Assembly (NCBI GenBank): GCA_016927125.1
Contig: JAFGNG010000005.1
Location: 1-6,449 of the forward strand
Length of the DNA: 6,449 nucleotides
From: Planctomycetota bacterium
GTDB lineage: Bacteria > Planctomycetota > SZUA-567 > JAFGNG01
Reading direction: 5' to 3'
A program made the position numbers and the translations under genes. This document shows positions 5,116 through 6,449 of this stretch, in pieces (position 1 is the stretch's first letter; each line of letters opens with the position of its first letter). The notes under the pieces were generated by a model. That model saw nothing but the letters and a program-made list of their open reading frames with translations, had not been told where the DNA came from and searched no databases.

Positions 5116-6390
5116 TTAGAACTTAACTTCCCGGGTGCCGGTAACCTGACCGAAGCCCTTGATATCAGCGATAATCTGGATGACTGCTGATTGCGCATTT
5201 GAACTCCCTTGCGGCCGAATTTTTTGTACTCCCACGGAGTACGCGCAGAGACCGCCGCCTCACCCAAACCCAAAACTGCCAAGGAACTGGGTTTGCCCAT
5301 CGCCCTTGACCAACGAAACGCGGGGCTTACCCGTGATTGTGGTATTTACATATTCTTCCCCTCGATTACCCATGACCTTGATGGAATTCGGGTCAATAAT
5401 GAGGTTACTCCCTTGGATTTGAGTGCTGAAACTCAAAACAAAGGGCGCGCCCAGGGTAGCGAGTTCAGGATGGTTGGCTTTAACTTCAAAGGCTTCCATT
5501 TTGCCAGGCATAATCCCGGCAATGAACCCCGAGGGATCTTTGACCAGGCCGTACAGTAATTTATATGGGCCGGGCGGAACCGCGACAGAATTTTTCAAAC
5601 CGGTGGTAATGAAGTTCAGGCCGGTTTCTTCTGAACCGTAAACACAGAGCGCCTGAACATTTCCCAACGCTTTGAAATCAAGGCCGAAGCTGGTTACTTC
5701 CTTGTCATAAGGGTGGTAAGACAGGGTTTTCCCGTTTTCAGTGAGGTTATCAAGATAGTAGACCTTGGAACCGGTGGTGATGAGTGCGTCGAGGGGGCAG
5801 AAAATGCTGTAGTTCCCTGTCCGGTAGGTATCTTGTCCCTTGGAATACTTGCCGTCCAGATTGTCATCGTAGATGGAGATGGACTCCTCCCCAAGCATTC
5901 CCTTTTTGATTAGCCCGGAGCGGTAATACAGGCTCGCGGTGGATGAAAAGGAGCGGAAGAGGGGGAAGGCGAGCAGGTATTTGCGGCCGGAGGTTAAGGT
6001 AATGGTCGCCGGATCGACGGAATCCTTGTTGATGGCGACTTCCTGGGTATCTTTACCCTGGGTGATCCGGAACCTACTTTTATGGGGATCAATACTCAGG
6101 CTGGTATCGCCAATATTTACAGTCTGCGGCTGAGATTTCTTTCTATCGAAGTCGAGCCGGTTGCCAGGCCGGATAGTATCATTAATAAAATAAATCGGGT
6201 AATTACTCCTGGGTTTGACATCGCTCGCGGAGAGGACTTTGCCGGGATTAGCCAGCACCATTGTTTTCAGGGTAATTGTGCTCACGGAACCAGGCGCGGC
6301 AGAGTCTTCTAGGGCATTATCCGCGGCAGATAGATGCAGGGTCAATGTAAGTGTTAATAATAATATGAGTTGAAGCAGGCGGCTAAGCAT
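5116..6390 (-). CDS. Predicted secreted selenoprotein, UGA (Sec) at codon 377
   Basis: Unknown family. Read with UGA as Sec it has 424 residues; otherwise it stops at 376. Signal peptide: MLSR, then a Leu/Thr-rich core to about residue 20, probable cleavage after SAA (21-23), so it is exported. The mature part looks rich in beta-strand. Residues 175-182 (DDNLDGKY) resemble a calcium-binding DxNxDG loop. The UGA is at 5262-5260. After it comes GGGLC, giving Sec377-x4-Cys382, then about 40 strand-like residues including AVIQIIADIKGFG, ending in VKF-UAA just before the terminator. The only other mature cysteines are 198 and 249. Start ATG at 6390 with AAGGAG 7 nt upstream. It is the only in-frame UGA in the window's coding genes and lies beside the whole Sec machinery. 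Sec is inferred; a mutated or misread codon remains possible. Cellular role unknown; a redox or metal-related exported function would fit. Confidence 0.8.
5226..5242 (-). promoter_or_regulatory. Predicted bacterial SECIS hairpin
   Basis: Perfect 7-bp stem GTACTCC / GGAGTAC with loop GTG, on the minus strand, inside the coding region. It starts 17 nt after the UGA (5262-5260), and the loop is 24 nt after it. Known bacterial SECIS elements lie immediately downstream of UGA, with the apical loop roughly 16-37 nt away and a G in the first loop positions. E. coli fdhF SECIS needs G and U in the loop, and the loop here begins GU. No bulged U as in fdhF is seen. Confidence 0.7.
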
Positions 6391-6397
6391 TTCTGAG

Positions 6398-6403
6398 CTC
6401 CTT
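6398..6403 (-). promoter_or_regulatory. Ribosome binding site of the selenoprotein gene
   Basis: AAGGAG on the minus strand, 7 nt before the ATG at 6390. It is the strongest Shine-Dalgarno match in the window after that of selB, and it fixes the start so that a complete signal peptide is made. Confidence 0.8.
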
Positions 6404-6426
6404 GCTTAACAAGCAGATACCACTAT

Positions 6427-6441
6427 TTTAACTATGTTAAA
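6427..6441. promoter_or_regulatory. AT-rich dyad upstream of the selenoprotein gene
   Basis: Inverted repeat TTTAAC - TAT - GTTAAA, 37 nt before the start codon, overlapping a weak -10-like TAAAAT (minus strand). It could be an operator in the promoter region. AT-rich 6-bp arms arise easily by chance, and the window ends 8 nt further on. Confidence 0.25.
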
Positions 6442-6449
6442 TACTTATA

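Noticed and set aside
5260..5262. UGA read as Gly or Trp through an altered genetic code.
   Set aside because: No other coding gene here has an in-frame UGA, and the complete Sec system with a SECIS-like hairpin explains the codon better.
5097..5300. Minus-strand open frame overlapping the UGA region in another frame, suggesting a frameshift instead of Sec.
   Set aside because: Its translation (Ser/Arg-rich, no strand pattern) looks non-coding, while the in-frame continuation past UGA looks like protein and stops right before the terminator. No slippery site was seen.

Overview
The window is a compact selenocysteine (Sec) locus, with every gene I can support on the minus strand. Read in transcription direction (right to left) the order is: a secreted protein whose frame runs through an in-frame UGA (6390-5116), a rho-independent terminator (5086-5056), an unusual fused selD (4985-3345), a small AT-rich three-helix membrane protein (3324-3022), the Sec tRNA gene with anticodon UCA (2997-2904), a short GC-rich palindrome (2877-2858), selA (2790-1399) and the first about 452 codons of selB (1357 to beyond base 1). 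All four components needed to make and insert Sec are therefore present: SelD makes selenophosphate, SelA converts Ser-tRNASec to Sec-tRNASec, tRNASec reads UGA, and SelB delivers it to the ribosome.

Two things stand out. First, the protein at the right-hand end appears to be a new selenoprotein. Conventional translation stops at a UGA after residue 376, but the same frame continues for 47 sensible codons to a UAA 29 bases before a strong terminator. A perfect 7-bp hairpin with a GUG loop starts 17 nt after the UGA, where a bacterial SECIS element is expected. The protein has a signal peptide and resembles no selenoprotein family I know. Second, SelD is about 200 residues longer than usual. 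It has an N-terminal module of three CxC pairs, two of which keep the CPC-x8-CxC spacing of ferredoxin-thioredoxin reductase catalytic chains. It also has a C-terminal AhpD/carboxymuconolactone-decarboxylase-like domain with a CGPC motif, joined by a linker carrying Cys-Cys-Cys. This suggests redox chemistry, perhaps reduction or handover of selenium, built into the selenophosphate synthase.

The organism is a bacterium: bacterial-type SelA and SelB, 94-nt tRNASec with encoded CCA, Shine-Dalgarno sites and intrinsic terminator. Coding DNA is moderately GC-rich. The secreted protein with a Sec-type signal peptide would suit an anaerobe or microaerophile with an exported proteome, but the phylum cannot be fixed from the sequence alone. 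The small membrane protein is clearly more AT-rich than its neighbours and may be a later insertion. Non-coding stretches are all short: 1358-1398, 2791-2903, 2998-3021, 3325-3344, 4986-5115 and 6391-6449. No insertion sequence or CRISPR array was seen.
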